From the NCBI RefSeq assembly GCF_037975245.1, contig NC_092563.1, positions 25,392,960 through 25,456,959 of the forward strand: DNA of 64,000 bases. Direction: 5' to 3'. Below, in pieces: positions 22,121 through 35,038 of the stretch. The notes under the pieces were generated by a model, which saw only the letters and a program-made list of their open reading frames with translations, made no database searches and was not told the origin of the DNA. Each line of letters starts with the position of its first letter. Within the stretch, counting starts at the first letter, position 1. The DNA is from Apostichopus japonicus. Lineage: Eukaryota; Echinodermata; Holothuroidea; Aspidochirotida; Stichopodidae. The position numbers were made by a program, and so were the translations under genes.

Positions 22121-23265
22121 AGACGAAATCATTCCATTTTTTTTATTTTTAAGGAAAAGGGAGAACATAATGTTATTTGGGTGTGTATGAATATGTGTGT
22201 ACATGCATGTGTTACCTGTTTGTCGCTCGGGGTGTTTGTCCACTATATACTTTGGTTGAAATTCATACGTGGTACGTAATAAGTTCATATTGGTGGATCA
22301 TATATGGTGGATCGTATAGAATGGTGGAAATGGTGGATCATGAGGATCTCTACTGTGTGTATGGGTATGTGTGTGTGTATATGTATGTGGGCATGCCTAG
22401 GCCTCACTACTGGTGACATGGGACAAAAGAAATTCTTTGGGGGGGGGGGGGACTGGGTCCTGGGATTTGTAGATTTTGCCAACTGTAAATTCGTCTTGAT
22501 AGTTTTCATAGTCTTCCTAAACTGTGGACTTTGCGGGAAAAATTTCTCAAAACGATTTTGATTCCCCTGCCAAATGCGCTTATTTTGACGTTGGTTTATT
22601 TTATAATATTCAATGTGTGGATCATCGTTGTAAATGTCAACTTTTACCCCAACCCCTACCCCATCCCCCCGGCCCCCCGCCCGTCCCTACCACCCCGCCA
22701 TTCCACACACACTACCCAGACAATGCAGTTGTAACGAGATAAAACAACAACAACAACATGTAAAAGAATAAAACAAGAATATTGCGGACGACGAAATACT
22801 TGGGCGACCAAAAACGACATTTGTGAGCAGATTATGATTGACATTGAATTCAACTTAAAGAGGATTTGGGTTCATAGCCCACCGGTGTGTAGTGTAAATA
22901 AGGGGGGGGGGGCTGGCTTAAATTGAATTTTCCTTTTTGGGATTAAAGATTTTTTGACTTGTCTCTGTAGTCTACTGATTTGCTCTACATCAGTCTGTAT
23001 ATATCGTGTATTTTTTGTCTTAATGGTACGTTGGAAAGATAATAACATCAAAATGAAACGCGGTTATCATGGTTTTATTACCAGTATATAGGTACCGAAT
23101 AGTACTTAGCCTGTTTAAACTTCAGAGGCGCAACCACGTTATAGTTCACCCACTTCTTTCCCGAAGAAACTCAGGGGCTCAGCCACCAGCAGACAGATTT
23201 ATTATACAAATAAAAAAAATCTCAACCTATATATACTTTATTAATTGTGTTATGTCAGAACCTAT
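22121..23265. other. Low-complexity stretch, no gene recognised
   Basis: TG-rich segment about 22175-22400 with recurring GGTGGATCAT, then C-rich and G-rich runs and an AAC microsatellite near 22745. No supported exon. Confidence 0.4.
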
Positions 23266-23269
23266 CTAT

Positions 23270-24300
23270 TTGTTAAACGTAGAGTTCTTCTGAACGTTCA
23301 GTGACAATTGGCGTATAAATATAGCAAAATAATGATGACAACTTTATGGTGAAATATGTCTTTTCTTTCAAATGAAACGGTATATAAGAACACCTGCTAT
23401 ATTAAAAGGTGAGGACTCTATTGCATTTACATTATTGTAGAAACAATTGAAAACCAAAGTTGCAATTTTGACCAATTTTGAAGATAAAAATTATAAGGTT
23501 ATATGCTTAAAAAATTGTCAAAATTATGGTCACAAGTTTAATGTCTCAAATAAGATTAATGATGCGTATACGAAGTTTGAAAGCTCAAAGCTTTAATTGG
23601 AGTTCTTGTTAATGTTCAGTTTCAATTGGCGGGTTAGTATAGTAATAGTAAAATGATGATTAAATGTTTGTAAAAGAAATATCCATTTGTATCAAATGGG
23701 AAGTAATACGATAAAATTATATACCTGATATATGAAAAAAGAGGGCCCTAAATCCATTCACATTAATTAGGGAAATTCGTAGAAAGTCCCGATTTTGACA
23801 AAACTGAAAAAAAAAAAAACTTATAAAGCTGTAAAATTTTGACAGAAAATGATATTCATGATGCTTCTATGTATTCTTAAATCTCAATTTTGGCTTTTAC
23901 TTGAATATTAAATAGAATTCTTCTGATTTTTTTTAAGTTTTAATATGCGTTTACATCAAGTAAAATGTTGTTACAAAACATGTCCTTTTGTATCAATTGC
24001 CAATTATATGCCTGGTATATAATGAAAGTGAGCCCTTCTACACCTATGTTATTTTGAAAAATTAGGAAAAGTCTCGATTTTAGGAAAATTTTAAAACGAA
24101 ATGATATTTCTCAAATTTTCTGTCAGGATGCTTATACGGGATCTTAAAGGTCAATTTTTACTTTCACTCCAACTGTCAATGGACTTATGGAATTCATCCG
24201 AATGTTAAGAGTTACTAGGGTGTATAAATAAAGTAAAATGATGATTAAATTTGCATAACAAAAATGTCCTTTTGTATTAATTGGGTAAAAATTAGAACAA
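23270..24300. repeat. Ancient tandem repeat, four units of about 270-320 bp
   Basis: Units starting near 23283, 23603, 23918 and 24190 share TTCTTCTGAA-GTTCAG-AATTGGCG, TAAAATGATGATTAAAT, ATGTCCTTTTGTATCAATT and a later GATTTTGAC-AAA-TTTATAA segment. Strongly diverged from each other. Confidence 0.7.
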
Positions 24301-27300
24301 GATTACGCAATCGTGCACTGTAATTCAGAGATCTGTAAACGGTACAGATCAGGCGCATAAGGACAACTAACAGTAACACATAGCCCGCAGTCAAAACGAT
24401 GGAGTAACCTGCAAGGTAGTTATTTACATTGCTTCTTTTCAGCTAGTCTAAGGCGACTGATTTTTGTTGGCTTTTCATAATACCTCATAAGTCGGTACCT
24501 TCTAGTCGAGAAATACGAATATTAGAGAATCAAGTGTTGTCGTCTCTTATTTGTTTACTTTTCTTGGGAAATAAATTGATCCTTTTATTTCCAAAGCGGT
24601 AGAAAACTAATTAGATGTCAACGCGGATTGTTCACATTATGCTAGGTCATAAAACTATTGCAAGTCTTCGCAATGTGTACACCTCGTATATAAAAGTATA
24701 CAAGCACATCTGATTCAGTGCTGCCACAGATCGAGCGTTTTCATTCAATTTTGTAAATTATGATAAAAATATCAATAACCTTATAGAATAAAACAGACCT
24801 TTTAACTGACGTTACTGTGGATCTTATAAACTGGTGTTAGTTGATTTATTCATTTTTCCTTCCGTTAGGTAAATAAGTGAAAGAGACAGATTGATTTTTC
24901 TCTGAATGCTAAAAATTGACAATTTGTTTAGATTTCTTTGACGCGTAGCTCTACGATCTTAAAACAAACAAAGATGTTGGTCGTTGCATTCAACTGATTG
25001 GTCGGTTGCTTGTGCAATTTTAACCACAGTACATTTTAGTTGGCCTGAGTGTATATCGTATAGCGTTCCTCACCATCCCAATCAGGGGCGGTGGAGCATG
25101 GGGTGCTCAGAGGGGAATAAGTCCTTCCCCTCCACCAGTGGTAGCAAAAACCTAAAATGGAGAAGCACTATTTGTCATAAGTGCCTCTTCCGTTGAATGT
25201 TAAAAGGAAGCTGGCAAAACAGAATGCACAGAGGTTTCCTTTTGTCGTGGCGTGTTGAGGTGATTGTGTGGTTTACCCAATCGAATTCAACTCACATGTT
25301 CCACTTACTGCCTTCCGAAGATGTGCTCTCCCTTCCCGCCCCATCCCGTTCCCCTCCCCGTCCCCCTCACATGACGTACACAAAGCCCTACCGCCAGTGG
25401 CGACTGGCCACACGGGCATTTGGGCAATGCCCGGTATGCCGGTGGGCTGGGGAGCCTGGTAAAAATTACAGCCCATTTTCACAGTAGTTAATGGAATACA
25501 GACGGGCTGTGTAGAAATATATTTTTAACTGTGGGAATCAGCTCATGAAATCACCATGTTAGTTAGTCTGTTAGTTCGTAACAAAAGAACGTGCTATTGG
25601 CAACCCGTCCGTGCTAATGGATTTTATTAAGGTTTTTTTCAAGCATATTGTCACAAAATGCTTGTAAAACTAAATAAAATCCAGGCTAAAACATATATTT
25701 TTGTCTATTTTTGTTAACGTTTTTAACTTCCCTTAGTTTAATCAAGTGTTGCTTCTGGAAAATTATTTTTGGGTAATTTTTAAAGGATTATTGTAACCTA
25801 CAAAATTTAGAAATATAGCACCATTTTGCATCTAGGCTTCAAAAAAATCTCAATGGGGAGGGGTCAACTCAACAATTCTATAGACATGGTTCTCTGATGG
25901 TGTTTGATTTTGTAAACTAAGGTAATCAACTTTTATTTTACTTCATGAAATGAATCACAATACAGGACTTGGGTTGTCTGTGACGTCATTATGACACATG
26001 GTCGTCAAAACTAGCCCCTAATTATCATATTGTTAATTTGTCTGTGAAAGTGCAAAATTGTTCACTCTATAGCTGTCAATTTTTCATTCAACTGTTTTTG
26101 TTTTGATTGTAACAATATTATTTTCTTTATATCAATAAGTGATTTTTATATAAGAATGAAAACCAAAGACCAATTTTGACGTTAATGAACTACTCCTCAC
26201 GGGGCCGGCTGCCACTTAACGTCCCCATCCGATGGAGGGGCCTGTAACACCGCATCTACTCACTTGATCGAATACTGAGGAAAGTGACGGGACCACACTG
26301 AATCATGACGTGGGAGAAGTCGCAACTAGTATAGCTGAACCAAACCCCAGTTTGTAACTTTCTAAAACAGGAATATATATCTGAGGTAGGTCCCCGTTCA
26401 ATGACACTCCACAGAAGCATATTTGAGTGCGAAGTCTTCAGAATATGATTCTTTGGTTGGGCATGAAACCCGAAAGCTAGAAGTCGGATGTTTTGCACTC
26501 TATACCTCTATACGGCGCTTGAATTTTATTGACTTTTTACTTTAAATTATAAATGAAAGTTAAGCTAGGAGAACAACAAATGCCAAGATATAAATCCTTA
26601 CTTTGGATTCAAACAAGAAAATTGATGTTCTTGTTCGTTGCTATGTTTGGAAAAAGGTCTGAACGAGAATTATTTCATAAGAACAACTTCGTGTCGACGG
26701 TGATTCTGTTACAGACCTGTTAGCAGTATGTTTTGGCTTCATCACTAACCACATATCATTATAATCTGCATATAGCCTACCTTCACAGAACCATTCGATT
26801 GAATAGTGCAAGACATTAACAACCCTAAGTGAAATCTACTGAACAGTGCTTTTCATGTAAGATTCTATAAATCAATAACTCAGCAATATCGTCCGCGGTT
26901 ATTCGTCTTTATTTTTATATGAACATCAAAGAAGATATTAATTATATTCTATAGCATTATCAGAAAGTATAACGCTTTTAGGATTTTATACTTAATTCCC
27001 GTTCGAAATCTTCACTCTTTAGCCAACGTATTCTAATTACCTTTCTTTCTTAATATTCAGTTTATGAGATTGCTGCTGGCTGTGCCTATTCTTCCGTTTC
27101 TCCTTATTTATCTCTTTCTTTCTTCTCTCTCTCCACTACTCTCTCCACCTCTCAACCTCGGCCTCTCTCTCTCTCTCTCAACCTCCCTCTCACTCAACCT
27201 CCTTTTCTTTCTTACTTTTTCTGCATTTTCTTGCCTTCTTTCTTCCATTTTCTCTTCTTTTGATTTCCCATTGTTTTCTTTTGTTTTAGATAGATGGTTT

Positions 27301-28168
27301 AGGGCTTCAAGGTGCTACAGAAACAATTATATATTTAAGTTATTATTGTTATTATTAATTTATGATAGCAAGTAAAAACCTTTTACAAATAAAGTTGAAT
27401 TTATACTTCAACTTGAAGACAGTCTGTGCATGCTTACATTACAAGTCAGTTAAGATTGTAAATATATTTTGAAAATTCAAAATCAAATCAAACTGTTAGC
27501 AAACTGTTTATCCAATAGAGAAATATATATAAATATACATATATTTTGGTATCAATGTAGTACCACATGGTTACCAATGGCAACTGAAACATGGAAATTT
27601 GTTATCGATTCGAGGAAGATCTTCGGTTAAAATTAATTTCAACACAGCAACTTCGTGAGTAACAAAACCGCTCCTTTTCCCTGTTTTCTTTCCTACCTAT
27701 AGTATAGTCTTTTTGTTAAGGAACTATGAATTTCCATAACAATAGCAGGGTATCATCGATTACCTTGTATGAGAAGTTGCGACAGATCGGCGCAAGGCAT
27801 TATTCATTTCATGATGTGCACTGGTGTATATCGACTAAACCGTGACTGATGCAACAACTCTATTCGATGTATATACGTGCTATAATATCAGCGGTGTAGG
27901 CCCTGGCACACGGGCATTGCGGAGTATGTTTGTTTGTTTTATGAACAAAACTGTGATTGCTTGTTTATCGTCACATTATTTGAACCCCTGCATTTCTGCA
28001 GATGTGACGTCACGATAGAACGCGAAGCTTTCGAAAGTTTAGATCATTCTAAACCAAGAAAACAGAAAGAAGCAAAAATCAGGTTTCAGCCTGGTCAACA
28101 GCTGGACTATACTGAGTGCTATCATACGCATACAAATAGAATATGTGACGTAATATTCATACAGCATT
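24301..28168. other. Intergenic sequence upstream of the galactosyltransferase gene
   Basis: No supported gene. Holds a CT-rich tract (about 27105-27260). A segment at 27488-27531 (AAACTGTTAGCAAACTG core) recurs at 57700-57734. The open frames here have no domain or splice support. Confidence 0.4.
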
Positions 28169-28210
28169 TAAGCCATTCGTGATCTTACTTGCAAAAGGAC
28201 TACTGGAATA

Positions 28211-28403
28211 ATGGTCACATTTTATGATTGTGTGATGAAGAGACAAAGATGTCGGTTTATTCTGAGATATTCTGAGCCGGCATTAGCCAACCTGATCCCG
28301 ACTAAACACACATTCGCAACCTGCCTTATTTTTCTTCTACTTGGAGCTAGTTTCCTTACAACTCTAATATTCTGGGAATACATCGCTGTAAATAGTGCAC
28401 AAG
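28211..28403 (+). CDS. Galactosyltransferase exon 1: cytoplasmic tail and signal anchor
   Basis: Encodes basic residues (MKRQRCRF) and then the hydrophobic anchor [20 protein letters not shown]. Ends CAAG before GTTCGT, phase 1, matching the next exon. The second Met (residue 9) is an alternative start. Confidence 0.85.
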
Positions 28404-31400
28404 GTTCGTATCAAGTTCTCGTTCTAACAAGGCGTAGCCACAAGGATGGGGTGTATATGAGGGTGTGGGGCCGGGGGGGGGGGGCTATCGAAGTTTCGAG
28501 GGCCGGATTTTCCATTCCTCTGTGTAAATCATTTCAATCTTATCTATATATCGGCCTTGTATACGGTACGTGGCATTAATCTCTGAATCGACGGCCAGCA
28601 GGTATCGAATAGATTTTTATCACATTTACAGTTTTATCTTGGTATTATATTACTATTCACTGGTGATGGATGTAATTAGTTAAATGGGCGTCATTTAGAA
28701 ACAAAAACATGTGGAAAAAACTTTGTTTCCACGAGGTCTGTGCAGACAGTTGCAATCAAACTCACCCAAATCGCATTTTCGGGTGTTTCCAGAGAACCTT
28801 CCATTACCGATAAGCGACACGTAAACTAGATTGATAAAGACTTATAACAATCACTCTCATGTCGTTCCACTTTGTTCAACGGTGAAGTGGGTGTTAACAT
28901 AGTCGAATGGTCTCTAAAGTATGGTTAGTATCAGCTTAACGTATTGTTACAGGCGGACAATGTCGACGAAGGACTGCATAGCATAATGCATTAATCGGAC
29001 TAGTTTGTAAGGTTATGGCTGTGTGTCGGACAGGCGACGTAGTACATTACTATAGTTAAGAACGGACTGGGATAGTACAAGAATATAGTTACTTCTTTCA
29101 ATGAGCCATCTATTAATTGCAAGGCACACTTCCAGACTGGTGTTAACGTACATACGTATTGTACAAATGTTTGTTTACCTCTGTGGTTACATTTACCTCC
29201 ATGGTGTCACAGAACTTTTAACACCAGAAATATCTCGTTTCAGTACGCATATACAATACTCTGGCCAAACATGGTTGTTTTTCACATAAAATCCAGCATA
29301 TTGAGTGGGAGTTGAGTGGGGAGGGGAAGGGAGGGGAGGGGTGGGGTTATACACTCTTATGAAGATCAAACAGGTGCTGTACAGCTACCATATGAGGTCA
29401 AGAGATGGTTGATGCCATATGATGGGGTTAATTGATGTTCGGTGTCGTCAGGCTCATCATGCCCATGGTCAATGGATGTATATGGTACAGTACATTAGGT
29501 TTAATCATGCAATATGCTATACAGTGCTCAATTTATTGTTATTTTGTAGGTCGTTCCTATCATCCGGCACCGTTTTCACTTAGCGGGGATGGACAACGGC
29601 AACTTAGAAGTCTCGAGCGTCTGTTGTTACCAGCAGAAGCTGCTGGTTTGTTTGTTGTAGAGCCAGCGGATACCAGACAAGCAACTACAGAAACACCTCC
29701 CCCGTTACCACAAGGTAAGTTACGCCTAGTCGATCTCGCTAAATAATGGTTGCATATAGATTGGTGTGTAGTCTGTTGTATAATGTAGGCTCCTTATCGC
29801 CGTGTTTGCTATAAGGACCTGTCATTCATGTTCACCTCAGAGCACTATACACTACAGGGCTCTACTGATGTACAGTAGCATATGTAAATCAATACACAAT
29901 GGTTGATCAGAACATTCATGCTTGTCATTAACATGATTCGATAATGACCTGCATAATAAGACAAATACATGATTATGTACACGATCATATCATGGCGTGC
30001 ATGTGACATGTGCATGACATTTACATGACTATATCAAAGTAAAGTGACTGTTGCAAGTGTGGGTTTTTTTCTCACCAGGTTGTTATGCTTTCTCAAAAGA
30101 TGCTCCTCAAGTTTGTAGAGAACTCGATATTCCTTCCCTCGGTAAGTTTTATTTGACAAATACCTTTTACGCCGTTCTAGTGGGTAAGTTTTAAACTTAA
30201 AGAAATTTGAAGAAGTAACAGAGTGTTTGCCTATATAGTGTTTGCTGGTCCCTGGCTAATGCGATCGTCCACAATAACCAAACGGGGACGAAATACTGAC
30301 CTAACTATCGACATGTTTCTCAAATATCTGTAGGAAATAGTCTTGTTTGTCGAGTACAATTCTCTCGTTCATGGAACTGCATTTGTCTTTCTATAATATA
30401 CCGATTTAAAGTTTTCAAGTTATTTCACTTAAATATCCACCAAGACCATAATGCGGCAAGTTGCATGGCCTCAAGAAGTACGGTATTGTATGATACTAAA
30501 TGTGATGCAGTAGTTTTCGGGTTAGGGTAAGGGTGAACCCTAGGGGTTAACCCTAACCGTAGGGTTTCCCCGGTCCACAAGATACGTCATACATTGGGCT
30601 GTATTATGCATGGTGACATTGCTCGACATATTAAACTGTGTACAAAACGGTTCTCTTGAGAAATACTGTCACGTGAGGATTGGCTGTAAAAATCGTTCCT
30701 CTCAGTGCATATTCATGTATTAACTGTTGTCGATGGAGGAAGTGACGTTATGAATATTAGAAATTAAGAAATGTGATGATGATTAATCAGTTAACTTACC
30801 GCATAAACTATAGTGATGATGACAGTGAGCCCAGAGAACACCATGGAGCTAGATGCATATATAGTGACACAGACATAGTGACAATATATACTTTAGTGAC
30901 GAATTTTAGGTGTTTTCAAGACTAACAGTGAGTAAGAAATTCACGAGGTGTTTTGGGCGAATGGCTTTTATAATTATTTCCAAGAGAACTTTGTCATTAC
31001 AATCAGCCTCAGTGTGTATACAGATTCATATTTTTTATATTCCATTCCCAATATTTACAGTCGGAGAGAGAAAACCCAACTCGGAGGATCGTTCATTGGA
31101 AAAAGCAGTGGAAGTAATCTTTGGAACGAACCAATCAGCGATTAGAGCAGCAGTAGCAAGAACCAATCAGAAATTAACAAAATATTTGGGAAATTCAAAA
31201 AATCGTTCGAGGGAGGTACTTGATGATTTGATTGTATCTGCGGAGTCTTCTTTGATAGACAACTACAATTACTTGCCAGGGGGACATTGGATCCCTAGCA
31301 CATGTTTGCCCCGTTGGAAGGTAGGTTTTACACAGCTTTACTGTTTCTAGGTGACAATTTTAAACAACTGCATCAGATTTTTAATCTATACGTTATGTAA

Positions 31401-34400
31401 AATCCTATTGGCAATATACCTTGCAATGAATGAAATATTTGTAATAAGCCCCTATAGTGTTAAAGCAACTGTAACGAGAGAGTCTGCTCCGTTGCTTAAA
31501 TTGAGTAGTTATATTAATACTTTGTATAGTATTTTGACCTGGACGAGATTTTACTAAAACACTCACTTTTTGAGAACGTGGTCGTGGTTTCTATAGCTGA
31601 GACATTAAAAAATAATTCATATTTATCAGATCCTGGCTCTGTTTGATCTGGGAGAAATAGACAGAATACATTTTCATATATAGAGAAATATAGACAGAAT
31701 AAATATTGATCAGGAGGAATTGGCGTGTAGTGTTTCATATAGGGATCAGGAGATCATAGAGAAATAATAGTCAAAATGTCCAGGACACATAGTGATCAGA
31801 CGACATAGAGACAATTAGGAGACGTTACAATAGAAGACATGAGACGTTTGATACCGTAGATCAATTTGAGCGCTGACTTTCCTGTCGTAAATGGTCCATA
31901 AACAATCAACAACACGTAAGTGGAGTCTGTCACATATATATTTGGTGTGGAGTACACCTATAGCTGAACAGCGCCCCTGCTCCTTTGCCCTAAACGCACA
32001 TCAATACGCTGACATACTCCCTATCTTTGGCATAGTATTCACATTTTGAATTGTTACGCTTCATGTGCTAAATTTCAGCAAGTTTACCTAATTCGATGTA
32101 ACCAATCAACCTCCCTCTTGACATAATTCCTGCTTGCTGGTGACACTTAGTATATTTTGTGTTGGTATCGTCGGTTCATTGTTATGCAAATAGCATCAAT
32201 TTGTTTCATTATTTGTCTGCTTGTTTTCACTGCAGGTAGCTATTATAATACCTTTCAGGAATCGGTCACACCACCTCCCGGTGTTGTTACATCACCTCAT
32301 CCCATTCTTGCAGAGACAACGACTGGAATTCGGAATTTACGTCGTGGAACAGGTATGAGTATGATGTGTAAATGCAAACGTTTGACGCCAAAGTTCTACT
32401 GGTTATAAATATAAATATGATGTGACTATATCTTGCATGTATACTGTAACACAACAAGTGAAAGTATATATTGACTAATATCGAAATATATCTGCACATT
32501 GACTGCTCTAATTTTGTTATTTAGTCGCTAACCCTTACAAAATTCTTATTATTCAATATTTGGTTGGTTGAACATAGACCGCATACATAACCGACAACAG
32601 TGCATTAGTTTAATAACACATACCGAACATGTATTGTTTTACTATCTAATGGGGTTGCTGTGGGACGAGTTACGTATATATTTTTTTTAGCCCACGAATA
32701 TTAATTATTTGATTTTTTGCCCACCAATCCTCACCTTAGGCAAACAACCTAAATTTCAACCGAGCGATGCTGATGAACATCGGGTTCCTAGAATCCCTTA
32801 ACTTCACCAAGTGGGATTGCTTCATATTTCACGATGTGGATCATCTTCCGAAAAATGATAGAAATTACTACGGATGCAGTGGAATGCCACGACACTTCCT
32901 AAGTGGATCAGACCGATGGAAATACAAGTAAGTACCCAAGTGCCAGGGCGGGAGAGGGTGGGGGAGGTGGTGGGGGAGGTTGTATTCTGTGGTAAGAACA
33001 AATTAGCTTTGTCAATTCTGAATTCGCAATTGATTTGTATACATACACATGCATATTGCGAGTAAACTTGCAGAATGAGAAAGTTATGACGTAATGAATT
33101 TACTCTGGGAGAGCCATATCGATTTGTATCTAAAACGTTTGACTGGTTTATCTTAAGGAATTAACTATCCTATCATGTATATTGCAAGGTACGCAACACA
33201 AAAGGAAATCAATATATTTTCTGTACAACCTGCAGTGGGAAAATATCACGTTCTTTTGGCTTAAAGTGCGTGAGAGATATTGCAACAGAGAGATTTAAGG
33301 ACGGATAGGCAATATAAGAGTATTCTGCATTTATAATTGCGTTTCTTCAGAGGAGCTTCCAGTGGAAAGCCGATCTGCGAGCTTGTTGTACTATATATTC
33401 ACTCCAATTGACAGTTATAGCTTTCCACTACAGGGTAATTGCTCACAATTTTGATAGAGTTTTTTCAATGTTTGGTCTTTGACTGCAGATTGCCCTACGA
33501 TAACTTTTTTGGTGCTGTTACTGGATTAACGGCCGGTCAAATCCGAGCAATAAATGGTTTTCCAAACGTTTATTGGGGGTGGGGCGGTGAAGATGACGAA
33601 ATATGGAACAGGTGTAAAGAGACCGGACTGGAAATAACAAGGGTCAAAGGTCCAAAAGGCCATTATGACGTCATCACACATCATCATCACAGTGCACCTC
33701 CGTCTAAGGATAGGTGAGTTAGTTGTATTTACGTGAACTCGCGTGGGCAAAATGGGAAGGAGCCATGCTCCAACCCCACCCTCCGATCCTGGGAAAATTG
33801 TTCAGTCGAGGGATTTTGCTGCATTCTGTCGAGAAAGAATAGGACCACGACTACGGGTGTGCTCTCCCCCCCCCCCCCCCCTTTCAGCCTCAAACAAGTA
33901 TTTATTAGCAGCACTTAGCGTTAAGGGCTCCTTCCATATGCCTAAACTGGTAGTCAGCTAGTACCATTTGACCGTGGTGGGACCCTCTTACATAGGAGAC
34001 GGCTTCATTGGCCCCCAAAGAAGGATCCCCTCCTTTCATAAAGTACTTTATTCACATCTGCAGGGGTCCCAAAAAGATTCAGATCACTACATTAGTCAGT
34101 CGGGGGAATTCTGGTGTTTATTATTATACTTATTAGCAGAATCTTGCTTTTAGAGCTACTTGTATAGCCCTAACTGTATGCATCAGAATGCAGCTTTTTA
34201 CGTTACAATGTGGGGGGTAAACGCCAAACCACCTATAGTGGTTAGCTACAATGACCAAAGTGCAGCCCGCGTCCTGTACAAAATCCTTCATCCCCCTCTG
34301 GCCCTTTCAAAAACGTTCAGCCCCATAATCAGTCGGTAGGAATTTTGAATCTACCACCCACCCTCACCTCCACCCTCATCAACCCCCCCAACCTCCTCCC

Positions 34401-34861
34401 CCTCCCCCAAACTTTGAAATCCTTTGCACGCCACTGCGTGTATGTACCTAAACAGTAAGCTTTCATATGGGGTTAGTTTGTAATCAAGTCTTAGTATAAC
34501 TAAATTGTCTTAATCTTTCTGATCTTTTCTCGCCAGAATGAACTTACTCAAGAGCTTCAAACCTCGTTTCAGAAAGGACGGGCTTAACAACGTTGCCTAT
34601 GAGCAACCAACATACACTTTCCATCCACTCTATGTCAATATTTCTGTCAACATTCAGAAAGTTAAAGGCGATTTTATTTTACCTAAACCAGCTCCTGTGA
34701 AACCAGCTAAACCAGGCAAGAGATTTGCAGCTGTTGCTAAAGGACCACGTGCGGTACATGCCAAACCAGCAGCGAAGCTACCACCAAAAGCCAAACCTAA
34801 ACCACCGCAGAAACCACCGCAGAAACCACCGCAAAATGTAAAGGTTATTAAAAACGATTAA
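28211..34861 (+). CDS. Beta-1,4-galactosyltransferase family glycosyltransferase, complete 8-exon gene
   Basis: Golgi type II membrane enzyme expected to transfer a sugar from UDP-Gal (or UDP-GalNAc) to terminal GlcNAc. Exons 28211-28403, 29550-29714, 30079-30141, 31061-31320, 32236-32352, 32740-32927, 33489-33713 and 34537-34861 all have GT-AG borders. They join in phase into 1536 nt (511 residues plus stop). A 34-residue cytoplasmic tail and a membrane anchor (about 35-58) are followed by a long stem. Then come the family motifs in order: [21 protein letters not shown] (228-237), FNRAM (272-276), [10 protein letters not shown] with the DVD metal site (298-300), WGWGGEDD (358-365), and H393 at the usual metal-binding His position. 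The start is the first ATG after an in-frame stop at 28169. Odd points: Phe335 where B4GALT1 has its donor-selecting Tyr, and a Lys/Pro-rich C-terminal extension. The exact paralogue is not assigned. Confidence 0.93.
29550..29714 (+). CDS. Galactosyltransferase exon 2: stem
   Basis: Acceptor TATTTTGTAG and donor GTAAGT, phase 1 at both ends. Stem sequence with [13 protein letters not shown] and a TETPPPLPQ proline cluster; low conservation is expected here. Confidence 0.85.
30079..30141 (+). CDS. Galactosyltransferase exon 3: short stem exon
   Basis: 63 nt between CTCACCAG and GTAAGT, phase 1 at both ends. Encodes [20 protein letters not shown] with two Cys. Confidence 0.8.
31061..31320 (+). 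CDS. Galactosyltransferase exon 4: stem to start of catalytic domain
   Basis: Acceptor AATATTTACAG, donor GTAGGT. Contains an NQS sequon and ends with [15 protein letters not shown], the family's entry to the catalytic domain with its conserved Cys. Ends in phase 0. Confidence 0.9.
32236..32352 (+). CDS. Galactosyltransferase exon 5: [10 protein letters not shown] nucleotide-binding segment
   Basis: 117 nt, phase 0 to 0, between TTTTCACTGCAG and GTATGA. Encodes [24 protein letters not shown] and YVVEQ, nearly the family consensus. It starts with GTAGCT right after the acceptor, so it could be missed by ORF-based annotation. Confidence 0.92.
32740..32927 (+). CDS. Galactosyltransferase exon 6: FNRAM and DVD metal-binding segment
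   Basis: 188 nt between CTCACCTTAG and GTAAGT. Encodes [29 protein letters not shown] and [11 protein letters not shown]. An NFT sequon lies at residues 287-289. Phase 0 start, phase 2 end. Confidence 0.95.
33489..33713 (+). CDS. Galactosyltransferase exon 7: donor/acceptor-site segment WGWGGEDD
   Basis: 225 nt between TTTGACTGCAG and GTGAGT. Encodes [31 protein letters not shown] and ITHHHHS. Phase 2 at both ends. Confidence 0.95.
34537..34861 (+). CDS. Galactosyltransferase exon 8: C-terminal segment and Lys/Pro tail
   Basis: Starts after TTTTCTCGCCAG. Encodes [17 protein letters not shown] and [12 protein letters not shown] (usual family end), then about 65 residues rich in Lys, Pro and Ala with three KPPQ repeats before TAA at 34859-34861. 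Confidence 0.92.
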
Positions 34862-35022
34862 ATAAGTAGGAGAATCTAAGCACATTAAAGAGTGGGTTAA
34901 CGAACAACAAACTGAAACTTTATAGAGAATATTAGCAGATTTATAACAGCGCAAGTGCCTGATAAAACACATGTATACTAGCATGAGAGAGATATGCTCA
35001 ATATTATAGCACATAATTACTG

Positions 35023-35038
35023 AATAAAATGAAATAAA
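35023..35038 (+). terminator. Polyadenylation signals of the galactosyltransferase gene
   Basis: Two AATAAA hexamers (35023-35028, 35033-35038) about 165 bp past the stop codon. Confidence 0.7.

Noticed and set aside
25080-25480. Further hAT-like element starting CAGGGGCGGTGG
   Set aside because: No matching inverted end or target duplication could be paired.
28431-28530. Continuation of galactosyltransferase exon 1 past the donor
   Set aside because: Runs into a G-homopolymer transposon-like segment; the donor at 28403 gives the phase needed by exon 2.
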